A stretch of DNA of 64,000 bases from Cloeon dipterum (lineage: Eukaryota > Arthropoda > Insecta > Ephemeroptera > Baetidae). This document shows, piece by piece, positions 12,827 through 24,300 of the stretch (within the stretch, counting starts at the first letter, position 1; every line of letters begins with the position of its first letter). The translations under genes were made by a program, and so were the position numbers. The stretch covers positions 3,472,001 to 3,536,000 of the forward strand of contig NC_088789.1 of NCBI RefSeq assembly GCF_949628265.1, given 5' to 3'. The notes under the pieces are model-generated. The model was not told the origin of the DNA. It made no database searches and worked only from the letters and a program-made list of their open reading frames with translations.

Positions 12827-15800
12827 CGCAGAGGAATTCCTTTGAAAAAACGGACGCAATTATTCAAATGAAGCAATTTTTCTTTGCCGCAGAACAATGA
12901 CGTGCCCTGTACAATTAACCAGGCTATTTTTCTGAAATGCAGTTGCACGTACGATTGTTGCATTCGAGTGAAGCGGAGAGAAAAGCCATTGCAGCGTCGA
13001 GCGTCGTCGTCACTCTGATGCGGGCAACGACCGCGCTCGATCTCGCCGCGATAGAAAACTCACACACATGCATATGTACAGAAAATATTTCCCCGACTGC
13101 GGACTCTTGCGGCGTTAATTTATAGCCAGAGTGGATGAACACCCACTGAAAAGTTGTTGCGCGATGCAGTCCACGCAGCGAGATGAAGCAATAAAATCGT
13201 TGACACTCTGCTTTTCGAGCACGACGCTCTGTTTGTTTTATGGCTGCTCTTTTCGTTTGAAGCATTTAATGCTTCTGTCACACGCGATACACTGTGAGGA
13301 CCTCTTTATCAGATGAGGGATACGTTACAACAATAATAAAGATGCACTTTGCGCCAGCAGGTGGAAAACATACATGAGAATTGCGGATATTTTAGCTTGG
13401 TCAAACGCGTTTAAATTTGGGTGTTAAATTAAATTATTGATTAGCATTTCAGTCCCCTTAAAGTACACGATTTTTGGCTACCTGGCACCTGCTGATAACT
13501 AAAATCTAACATTTATTAAAATTGATGACAACCGTGCAATTAAGGAGGCATTTAGAATTAAAAAAAATACTTAGTAACAATTCCTGAAAACGCAAGAGGT
13601 ATATATATATCATGGACTAGAGTGATTGCATGCGAGTTTCCCGTTATATCAATATGCAACCTGTGCGACATCTGTGCTAGGATTTTGCCTAGTCATTTAT
13701 TTCTGCAAATGGAAAAGGAAATGTAATTTAATTTTAAAAATATAATCTCAGAGCAGAGCCAATTTTATTAAATAAATTTTTCTATCCCTCCTGAATTTAG
13801 TAAGCGTTAAATTATTTTGAATTTTACTACCTGAGCTGATATTTTGCTGAAAAATTACTCATCAAGCATAAGACCTGATTGAATTAGCAGTTAATTTTTC
13901 AGAACTAATATTATATTCCGAAATAATTTGTTTGGTCGTGTGAAGTTCAGTTTGATTTTTTTTAATTCGCAGTTTTAATTTTAAAATCAAATATTAAAAA
14001 TAATTTTTTTCAGGAGTGAAATAATAGTACACTTTTTTATTTTTTTTCTCCGGCTATAGTAGTAAGCAGTTTTCTTAAAACTTCTAAAATAAGAAAGCTT
14101 CCGTTGATTTGAATTCACATTTAACTTATTGTGAGGAATAAATAATGTTGCTGAGATTTCAGTAGTTTCCAAAATTATAGTTGAATATAAAAATAATTTT
14201 TGATCTGTTTTTTCTTTAATTTTTAAATATTTTTCATGGGATAGTAAAATAATAATTCAAACAGATACTCGATCACTATAAAATTTAAGTTACTTTCATC
14301 GCAATAAATGGAAATCAAATGTAACGTCGTCCTTAAAGTCATAATGCAGATTTAAAAACTCTATTTGACTGTGTTTATTTATTTTGGACATGCGTTCAAC
14401 TGGAACTGATGGAAACAACCGATTCAATTCAGCATGAGCAAATACAAAAAATTGGACGAAATATTACAAGTGGACAATGTTGTAGGACGCATAAATCGCG
14501 CACCTGAGAGAACGACTCGGGTCGTGGAGGACGTTGAATTGTGTGTGAGAGTATTTCGCTGCTTTAATGTAAACTGCGGCCGGCGGAGAGTGTGTCTGCG
14601 CTATAGGTTTTTAGCAAAAGCGAGCAGCGGTCTCCTGCTCGCTCGCCTGCTTATTTATCTCGATGGAACGCTCTCCGCGTCGCAGGGTGTGGCGCGCAAA
14701 GAGACATATGAGGAAACTTGAAAACCTTTAACCTACTCCTACATGCCGCGTCCGCCAACCTGCGGTGCAAGCGGCGAATCCTACGCACGGCACAGCACTC
14801 GCCGGCGAAGGAACCGCATCTCCATCTCCGCCGCTTCTGGATAACCTTCGGCGCGCGGCTCTTCGCGCGATTCGGAGACACAACAGACGCGATATGCGTG
14901 CTCCCCTGCTCTCGTAATGAACAACGACAATTAAAATGTTGAGAGCAACCAAACGGAGCAACGTACTTGATGCGATCTTTTATTTTAAAAGAAAAATACA
15001 AAATTAAATTAGATGGAAAATTTACTATACACACTAGGCGTAAAAATTACACAGATATATATCGTCAGGTATCTTTAATAAAATACTAAATTTTATTTTT
15101 TAAAACTCAGTTTCAATGTCGAGTAAATCGAAGTTGATCAACCGTTTTATACATGCAAAACGTATAGGCCAAAATACTTATATAAATTAATATATAAAAT
15201 TGCTTCAAATCATAGGTTTTTCTGCAGCTTAAAATATACTATTTTTAAAGGCCAAAAAACTGAAATTTGGAAATAAATAACGCATTATTCTTAAATTTTT
15301 AGCCAATTTGTTACCTCCAAAGATTTACAAAGACTTAAGATTTAACTAAAATCATCCTTCCCATATACCTAAAAAACAAAATTTGTTAATTTAAAATATC
15401 TTTCAGAAAACATGATTTAAAACCTAAATATTTATGTTTTTAATGGACAAAAATTTAACTTAACTGGTCGAAAAAATGTCTAGTCCTTAACAAAGTTAAG
15501 CTTGAAGTTTTTATTATGGGTATTGCTCGATTCAGCAAGTCAATTCGAAGAGAACCAAGTAGCAAGAAAATCAGAAATTTCTTGAATTCATCATTAAAAG
15601 CGCTTCTACACAATTTTATGGATGATTTCAGCTCCTGTTCTGAAGATACGTCCAACTATGAATATTTTTTGTAACTTCTTTGTTTCACAAAATGAATCAC
15701 GATTATACATAGGTGCAGAGTGCATGCCTTTTGTTAAGCATACAAAATATAAGGAGCTGATCCCCATCTCGATTTACAGCGCATTTTCATTTTAATACAA

Positions 15801-16899
15801 TCCCAGAAAACCTCGTCAATCTTTAAGCTATAAGATCATCACTAAGCAAATTAGCATTCTTGTATTCGGCAGCTTCATTTGTTTTTGAACAAATAGAAGT
15901 CCGAAAGATGCTGTTGAAACGGGCGAGAGGTGCAGTCGGAAGCCAAGCCAAATGATTATCACGATTTGGACCACACACGGACCAGAACATTTATTGTGTG
16001 AACCTTTCGCGTTAATACGGTCTCTGTATATGCGTGATTGAAAACAATTTCGGCTCTGCCATTTGCTGAGTTCAATAAAACTGGAATTGCAGCTTTTCAT
16101 TTTTATTATTACTGCAGAAAATCTGCAAAGCAGGCGGGAGAGCAAATTCTCTCCATGCTCACACTAGATGCTATTTCTATCTTTATTGCGGTTGCGAGCT
16201 CTAGCGAAAAAATACGAGGGGAGCAGTGAACGCTCCAAACCCTCTCGTGCCAGCAGATGGACGCTGAAGACGTTCACATCCACTGGTGTTGAGAATTTTT
16301 TCATTCCAAAAAAGAATGTGAAAGTGCTAAAGGCGAGTAGTATAAGTATAAAAATTCTTTCTAAATAGCGACCATAATGAGTGAGAAGTGCGCGTAAGCA
16401 TCTTCACGACAGAAAAACATTTAATATGTTGAGCCACCAGTGTTAAATAACAGAAATGCACGGGGGACAGAGAAATAGAAAGCAGGATTTTATGTAAAAT
16501 AGCAACATTTATGAAGTTTTATATAATATAGCGCCATTTATGCGGAGGTGAGAGCCCGAACGTATTTTATCTTGCGCCGCTCCAGTCATCAACTAATTCG
16601 CAAGGAAGTCAGCAGAGAGCGCGCGAGTGCAGGCGAGAGAATACCCCGCATTGCCTACCCATTTATACCTTCACGGTTCACACTCGGTCGGTATTGATCT
16701 CCACCAACCATTCTGCCTCCCCGTGACTGCTCTTAATTCCGCGAACAGAACACGGACCAAATTTAGCAAAAATTTGCCAGAAGCCCCAGCCGCAAATGAA
16801 GCGAATAAAGAGACAAATGTGAGCGACGCCGGCGGCGGAAAGGGCCGGGCGCACGATAAGGGCGAGGAAGGAAGTCGGAGGCCTACGACAATATAACTT

Positions 16900-17226
16900 G
16901 GTGGTATGGGCACACGCATGCCCAATTGCACTCCTTGCGCCGTGCTTGCTGTTTGGAATTTATCGAATTTTTCGAATTTGCTGTCGAGAGAGCGAGTGCC
17001 ATGCAGCGCGAGAGCTGGGACGCTGGCCGTCGCGGGATTTCCCGAACTCTTTCCATGGAGGCGCGCTAGACCGTTCCTCACTCAAATTCATTATTTTTTC
17101 GTCCTAATTTCACCCTTTTCGGCTTCGTCGGATGCGGACGGGCGCTGCGTGAGAATCCACCATTATGCCGGTCGTTAGGTAAATCGCGAGGTGAGTGGCT
17201 GATCTTTTTTCTCTCTCTCTCTCTCT
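16900..17226 (+). promoter_or_regulatory. Possible upstream promoter and untranslated first exon of the MCT gene
   Basis: A CpG-rich patch ends in a strong splice donor (GAG/GTGAGT at 17191) followed by a CT run. A plausible acceptor (CACACAG, AG at 18223-18224) lies ten bases before the MCT start codon at 18234, so a 5'-untranslated exon could end at 17190. A five-codon upstream frame starts at 17164. This is inference from splice-like signals only; no core promoter motif was established. Confidence 0.25.
17211..17226. repeat. (CT)8 microsatellite
   Basis: Eight perfect CT units just downstream of a candidate splice donor. It could serve as a polypyrimidine or GAGA-factor-type site on the opposite strand, but it may be only a microsatellite. 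Confidence 0.75.
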
Positions 17227-18233
17227 AACTCGTGTGTGTGCGGGGACCGCACTTTCGGTGGCCGCAAATCACCCCGGCGCTTGCTTATTAGCGCGGCTGG
17301 ATTAGCGATTAATCCAAGTGTCAGTGACTTTAGCGTGATTCACCCCGACCGTTTCCCGGAAATATCGATTTCCCGCGTGTTTACTGCGGAGGTCGGCCGA
17401 ATCGCAGTTTGTTTTTCGAGCCGTCGTCGCTCCGAGGCTTTTCGAGATGCACGAGTCGTGGAAAATGGCCAAGTGGACTGCTTTTTCTCGCCGTCCTGCT
17501 CCTCCAGCGGGGATTTGGAACTGTCGTTAGAGCTGCACAAATGGCACGTAATTTACCGCGCGAGTGTCGCAAAACAAAAGTGTTAATTGCCTTTTGCCAG
17601 ACACTGGCTTTGTGCTCTGTGCCGGCTAGCTCTTAAGACACGAACACGTCAATTTTATTTTGCACCACTGTGAAAGAACCCGAGCTTCTTTGGCCACATA
17701 GCGGTCCGCTCTTTCATTCTATCGCTCCTCAAGCGTCAAAAATTAGCAACACAATTGTCACGTACTTCAGGGTTGCGATTTTTTTCAGTCGAGAAGTTCG
17801 TTTCGCCAAAATGAGTGTTTTTTCGGCTATTCCCTTTTCCGATAGGATCGATATATTTAATGATTTTTTCCTGGTGCCATTTTGAGAATTGAGACTATGC
17901 GAGAAATCTTAAAATTGGAAATACCACACTGCATTGTATTGTAAATTTTTCTGATAATTGTCAGTTCTCGCGAGCAATAAATTAAATCCCTAATTCAAAA
18001 CAGCCACATTCTCTGCATTCTAATTAAAAAAGTGGGGGCAAATTTTGCGCATTCTCCCCTCTTTTATAGCATTTTTTTGGCAGAAAATTTAGCGCCACGG
18101 AATAAGAGCCGGAGAGCGCAATTATCTTAACAGCGTCTTGCCGCTCTCATTTCGGTGTGTTTATGTCATCTTCCGTGGCCGCTGGAGCATGTGCATAAAT
18201 AATTTCGGGCTCTTTGGCACACAGGGGCACACA

Positions 18234-18395
18234 ATGGGAGCAGCCAACAGCAGAGCTGCTGAAAAGCAGGCCGGCCCGACGGAAAACTCGTCGACGGCGG
18301 ACGAGATTGGCGACAACACGTCTCAGGCCGAGGATGAGCCCGCAGACGAGGATGAGGGCCTTAAGATGTCTATCCAGAGGTTCAAGAGGCGCAGG
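18234..18395 (+). CDS. MCT alternative first coding exon A (54 residues)
   Basis: Starts MGAANS and ends in KRRR at a strong donor (GTGAGT, 18396-18401), phase 0, matching the acceptor of exon 2 at 28796. Glycine at position 2 with serine at position 6 fits the N-myristoylation consensus. The middle is acidic (many Glu and Asp) and the end basic. An in-frame ATG lies further upstream (18138), but 18234 gives the myristoylation-type start and sits next to a possible acceptor at 18224. The intron to exon 2 would be 10.4 kb. Confidence 0.7.
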
Positions 18396-21300
18396 GTGAG
18401 TAGGAAGGTCTTGATCAAAGACTGACTCTTTGATTTATTGGTTTTAATTAAGAAAAAAACAAGAAATTGCTACTGGTGTATGACATAACTACAATTTAAA
18501 AGAGCTGCTCGCTCGGCTGCCAGATAGCAGCACTTGCTACCCTGGAAAGAATAATAAAAATATTAAGCCATCATATATTTACTCCTTGATTATGATAAGT
18601 TTGAGGGAATGCAAATTGAATTGCAGCAGGTAAAATACAAATTTCACCTATCAAATAAATCATAAATGAAATTAAAAGATCCATTTGGAACAGTCATACA
18701 TTTCAGCTTAAATTAAACTTTCGCCGAGGTCAACATTAATTAATTTGTATAAGAGGAAAGCTAAACGCAGATCATGAAGAGAGCAATAATTCCAATTTAT
18801 GATTAAGAGAGGAAAGTCGGAGCATTAGCATTAGCACGCACTTTCTGCGATTCATCTTGAATAAATTTGCCATTACATTTTAATTCGACCACAATTTCCA
18901 GAAGTGGTTTTGTGAAAGCCGGGCAGTCACACAAATGCGTTGCATAAGACTTGTAGCACTTTGAGCCAAGAGAATTGGAGCTATGCAAACACACAGCCAG
19001 TAGCAAGCTATCTTTTCGTGTAACGAGATTAGGTTTTTACGTAATACGAGCAATATTACACCCGAGCTCAAGACAGAAAAAGTCACAATGCCAGCGCGGT
19101 CAGGGAAAAAAGTCTTTTTTATTCTGGGCGCCTTCGTGAATACATAATAACACAACCAGCGGCAGCGGCGCGAGCCAAGATTTGTTGCTCGTAAAACCAA
19201 TACAAGAACACAATGTGGTCCAATCGTCAATATTAAAAAAATATCATTGAAAATCTCGGGAAATTTTGACTAAGGAATGAAAATTCACCTTAAGAATAGT
19301 TGTGGTTCAATTAACTCCCCTAAAAATAACTGATCAAACAAAGTGACATAATTTTAAAAGGAATTAGTTTCCTTAATTTTGTTCTTTTCAATTCAAAAAT
19401 TAAAAAATATTAAAGGAATCATCTTTAAGACCATTAATTTTAAATTAATATATGATTGTTTATAATTCAAACGAGATGGAATAGTAGTTCTTATTGGAAT
19501 ATTATAATTGTACACGCAGACCATTCAATATACGCCCAGCGATAGCTCTTCGCATTTTCTAGCGATGTTCATTTCGCAAGAGTTAATGATAAAAAGCCTA
19601 TTAGTAAGAGGCGCGAGCGAGCGTTGGAGTTTCAATGAGCAATTGTGTGTGAGGCTGCGCCGCCGTGTTGACAAAGTCTCGGAGCAAAAATGCTGCAGCA
19701 ATCTTGTTTACCAGCACGTGTGCCCAGAGAACGGCTACATGTCAATGATAGAAAGCGACACAACATTCTAGGTCTAGTAAATGTCACAAATTATAATGCG
19801 CCAATATTTCTGCTTCATGCTTTTGCATTTGGAACAAACAGCAACTAGTTTTTCCTTTCTATGGCAAAGGGCAGATAGATATTTATCAATTTCTGTTTAC
19901 AAAACAAAGCAGATCAATTAACCACATGCACGCACTTGACAGCTTAGCAACACAAAAAGCTTTCAATATTCTATTGGTTGTTTACCATAGAACAAAAATT
20001 TGTTGCATATTTTCTGTTTTCTTGAAGACTTAACAAGGATATTCTGCAATTCAACGACTTTCAACGTCACATTGAAATTTTAAATTGGGATATTCAAACA
20101 TCCTGTTTCCCCGTGTGCTGACAGCGTTGTCATTCCCAAATCTCTACTATCTTTGGTCCTACTCATGATAAACAAGGTGGAAAAATAATGTGATGTGGCA
20201 AGAAAAAAACATTTATATTTTTGTGATACCTCTATTAAAAAGAAAATTCCAAAATTTTATCGTTATTAGATAAAATGGTTCTAGCCTCCATTATAACTTT
20301 AAATATTTGGATAGTAAATTCTGAGATCCTTAAGAATTTTTAAACTGTAATTTTTAATAAATCTTGAAGATTTTTTAAATCAGGTCAGTAGAATTTTCCT
20401 AATATTATGCTATCTTATAAAAAATGATAGGAATCATGAGATTGTGATAACCAGAGGAAATATAGCATGACTGACACAGAGAAACCCACAAGAGTTGATA
20501 AAAGAACTGGCGAACTGTTGAGTTTCAAAGGTCACATGCTATATTTAACACATTTTGTAAAATATAATTATAACAATGAAATACTGAGCGTGGTATCAAT
20601 ATTTTCTTTAATGGAATCAAAGTGTAACACTCTATCATGAGTCATGGCCGAGGTCAGCTCTCATTGTCAAGTTAAAAATAGAGAGTGCATAACGCTAGAA
20701 GTTTGTTAAAAGTTCATAATTTGAGAGGCACGACTAACAATTGGCCAGTCTCGCTTTCAATTTTTTCACGTCAAAATGTCTGGTGCTTTCAAGTGGAAAG
20801 AATACAAACTGACATTTTTAAAAATTTAGAATAACTCGATTCTGATAAATCTACGGAGTGTTAGTTTGAACTTTACTAATTTGGCAAACGCACAATGTGC
20901 AACAATAATTTCCTAGGATTAAATCAATATTTTTGGGGTTTTCCGAGTCGTCAGAGTTTTCGGATTTGCTCGAACAAATTTTAATGTCGGGTACAAAAAC
21001 ATACAATATTTGCTACTATTCCTTTTCATTATTTAAACGAAATGAGAGATTTCAATTCCCTTAAGAATTCAGTGAAGATTCTTAAATAGAGCCAGATTTT
21101 GTCAAACCAGGCCAGGGTAAGTAAATAATTGATAAAAATGCTTCGCTGTTTATCAGAATGTACTACTGTAATTTGTCGCATTTCCCTGATAGTTTGAAGG
21201 TATACCTGAGGGATATCTTATAAATGGAAACAATCATGGATCCTTTTTAGTCCTCAGTTTGAATTTCTTCAGGTCAAAACTGTCCGGAAAATAAAACAAA

Positions 21301-24300
21301 GTGCGGAAAACACCTGAAAAACAGTAATAATTGCAAAAGCAGATCGGGTTTTTGCTGGCCCTGGCCTGGTTACGAATCTTTACTGAGAACTATTTGAAAT
21401 TTATTTCCTCTTGAGACAAGCTCTTTAAAAACCAAAGAGGCAATAAAAAGATCTACAAAATTTAGAGGCCTCAGCCAGCCGCGCTGCGCCGCGCCAGCCG
21501 GCAAATTTTGGGTCACGTGGGCAGCCACCGTCAATCTGGCTAAGCTGCCGCTGAAAAAGGGTTAAAATTAATAATTGCAGGAGAAAAATGCCTTCGGGCT
21601 GCTTCACGTTTAAAATATTGTCAGCCGCTAGCCGCCGGACAAAAAAATCGGCTTAGCCGGTCCCGCCAGCCGCCGCCGTAAATCTCGCGGCTCAGACCTC
21701 TGACAAAATGCCTTTCCAGGCAGACAAAACCCAAACTAACACAGAGTGCGATGACCTTGGTTAAAAATAACCAAAATCGCAGAAATAGCCGGCTTGGCTT
21801 GGAGTACTCGCTGCAATTCCAAGTGGGTGCGGGCGCGCAATGCGTATCCGGCACGTGTGCAGTGTGGTGCTGGCGACGCACGCGGTTCGCATTTTCAAAC
21901 CGCGATGCTGTGCCGTCTATTTGGCGAATCGGCCGCCGAGGAGGCGCTAATTGAATATGCACAAGGCAGGCAGGCGTAAGCAGGTTGTAAGTGGGGGCCG
22001 GCCGCGAGTCAGATGATGTCACGAGCAACGTACTACGTCGGTCGGTCGGTCGGTTGGTCGGACAGGGACGGGGATCGCGCGCCGCGGCCGCCGGTGAAAC
22101 GACGAGCGGGGCCCACTTTTGAGCAGTTGTGTGTGAGTGTGGAGCCGCACCAGCTGGCCTGCCGAGCCTGTTTTCTACACCGCGGACAGGAGCAGATAGA
22201 GCTGAGGCAGCAGCAGTCGCCACTCGCGCCCGTCCGATAACAAATGTGCTCGTCGTGAAAATATGCACCCTGCTCAGTGCCAGGGCCGGCGCGTCTGAGA
22301 CGTACCCTCCGGATCTCGTCCGTGATCTCACTCACCATGAAGAATTCGAAAACGGCACCCGCAGTCTTGCGAAACCGCAGGGTGAGTACCCCCCTGGAAG
22401 GCCGCTTTTGCAATGAGAGCGGCTGATGCGCCGGGAGATCCGGAGCATTTTGCAACGTTCGCTCGCTCACTCACTCCGAAAGGGTTGACGTGTTTGAATG
22501 CAAACGAGGGCTACTTCTCGTTCGCGTAGGCTGCCGGGGAACAGTTGAGTGTGCTCCGTAAAGTGGAGCGCACGCCTTTTCTTATTTTATTATATAAAAA
22601 AAAAACGATCGAGTAAAAATAAGTGCAGTGGGTTATTGTCATCGCAAACTCGTCTTTTTCCGTCGAATTTGCGATAAATTGCCAGTCATTCCAACATCTT
22701 CCGTGCCGTCATGCACGTCAGTCAATTTTCTTTGGCACTCGCAAGGAAAATCCCAGTGCGATCAAGGTCTATGTTGAGTAAGGGAAGGGCAGGGATACGA
22801 GAATAATCACTGCTAATTTTTGCTAATAATAGTTTTCATTCTCTCAATGCGTTGTTTTTATTGTTTTGAGCAACATATCTCTTATTCACCGCATTGATTT
22901 GCATATAACAAGACAAACAAAGTGTTACAAATCAAAGCACAGAAAGAAAGTAAAATGCTAATAGAAATTAATCATAAATATTTTTCAAAGTACAAAACTA
23001 AACGCTACCAAGTGGTTTTTACATAGGGATGAAAATATTCAGCCACCAAGGACTCATCAAAATCATTATTTTTTACCTGCATTATCTGCTACTTAATAGT
23101 GTAGCCTTTTTAATTGAGTGCAAATTATTTATTTTGCGCACTTGCAAATATCATTATTGACATTGCTACTTCATGCGTCGAAGAAAACACTAGAACCGAC
23201 GCTTCCGCAACTAATAATGCGCAGTTTCACGAAAATAAATCGTCTTTGCCGGCCTAGGTGCAGGCAGGTGCCTTAAATCACTGCATCAGCGCGTTAAGAG
23301 CTGAGAAAGACGACGTCATAACAAGCATAATGGCGTCCAAATCGGCTACCAGGAAATTTTTTGTTTGTTCCAGCCTGTGAGGCACGTCTAATAATTTCTG
23401 ATGAATGAGCCGCACTGATGCTGTTGCACGCGCCGGAGCATCCCTCGTTTTCAACTTTCCTGGTTCGCTTTCGATCACGCCAATTATTGCCAAGTGTCGA
23501 GTCGGCACTCGCTTACGTCGAGGTTGACCCCGTGTGGGGTAAAATAAACATTATTGCGCGCTGCATAATTTTGATTCCTGGCGTTAGGGCGTTCACGGCT
23601 GGCTTGCAATTTAATCAGCTCGCGAAGGTTATCGCGTTAAGTGAAGTCTCGCTGCTTATCTCATTAATTAAGGTGGAGCGTGCCGCGTGCTGGACAAACA
23701 TTAAGAAGCTTGTTTTCGGTGATTTGGTTCGTAAAAATTTTTAATATTTGAGCCTCCAGCTCCCACAAAAAGGAGAAACTGTTGTTACGTGGACAACACG
23801 GAATGCCTGAAATTCCTGGAATTTTATGAAATGATGAACCAGAATAATTCATTCAATTTATGCAAATAATAAAAAGAGGATAATTTTAAAATATTCGTTA
23901 TGGATAAAACAAATAGCATAATGGCTGGATTAATTTAAAATAAAAAAGTAGCAGCAAGTTAAGTAAATACAGTGAGAATTAGATCGATTTTTAAATTCTT
24001 AAACTAACAAGACAAGCGAACCGTGTAGAACTTCAATGCTCGACGTTAGCCTCTTTTCTTTTAACTGTAGTCTGGTTCAAAAAATAAACCAGCCCTTCCT
24101 GCAGCAGTGTGCCGGCGCGAAAATAATTAAGCCCGAGAATCAATGTGGCACATCAAAAGTGTGTGTCATGTTCTCTCAGTCAGTCAGTCGCTGAAAATAG
24201 GACGAATTTGAGTGGTGAGTGTGTGTACTTGTTGCCGAGATAAATACGGTTATCTCGAGCTCGGCCAGGGTCTTCAATATATAATTGCTAAAATTGAATC

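Larger units (their letters stand above)
1..16900. other. Long region without a recognisable gene
   Basis: No open frame here shows a familiar domain, a run of phase-compatible exons or protein-like composition. The longest frames (for example 9733-10257 +, 174 codons) look random. The region alternates AT-rich stretches (notably 11.4-12.1 kb and 13.5-14.3 kb) with CpG-richer patches near 7.2-7.5, 10.8-11.2 and 14.5-14.9 kb. It holds one hairpin element near 7.97 kb and a small tetranucleotide repeat at 12.8 kb. It is probably intergenic or far-upstream regulatory DNA of the MCT gene, but it could be intron of a gene whose exons lie outside the window. Confidence 0.55.

Noticed and set aside
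21104..21374. Inverted repeat AACCAGGCCAGGG/CCCTGGCCTGGTT as another MITE
   Set aside because: The arms are only about 13 bp with no further pairing inward and no target duplication. It lies next to the hAT-type copy A but outside its ends.
21621..22331. A 236-codon open frame on the minus strand
   Set aside because: It lies antisense to the CpG-rich leader of MCT exon B. Length is explained by high GC (few stop codons), composition is Arg/Ala/Pro/Ser-rich, and no domain is visible.
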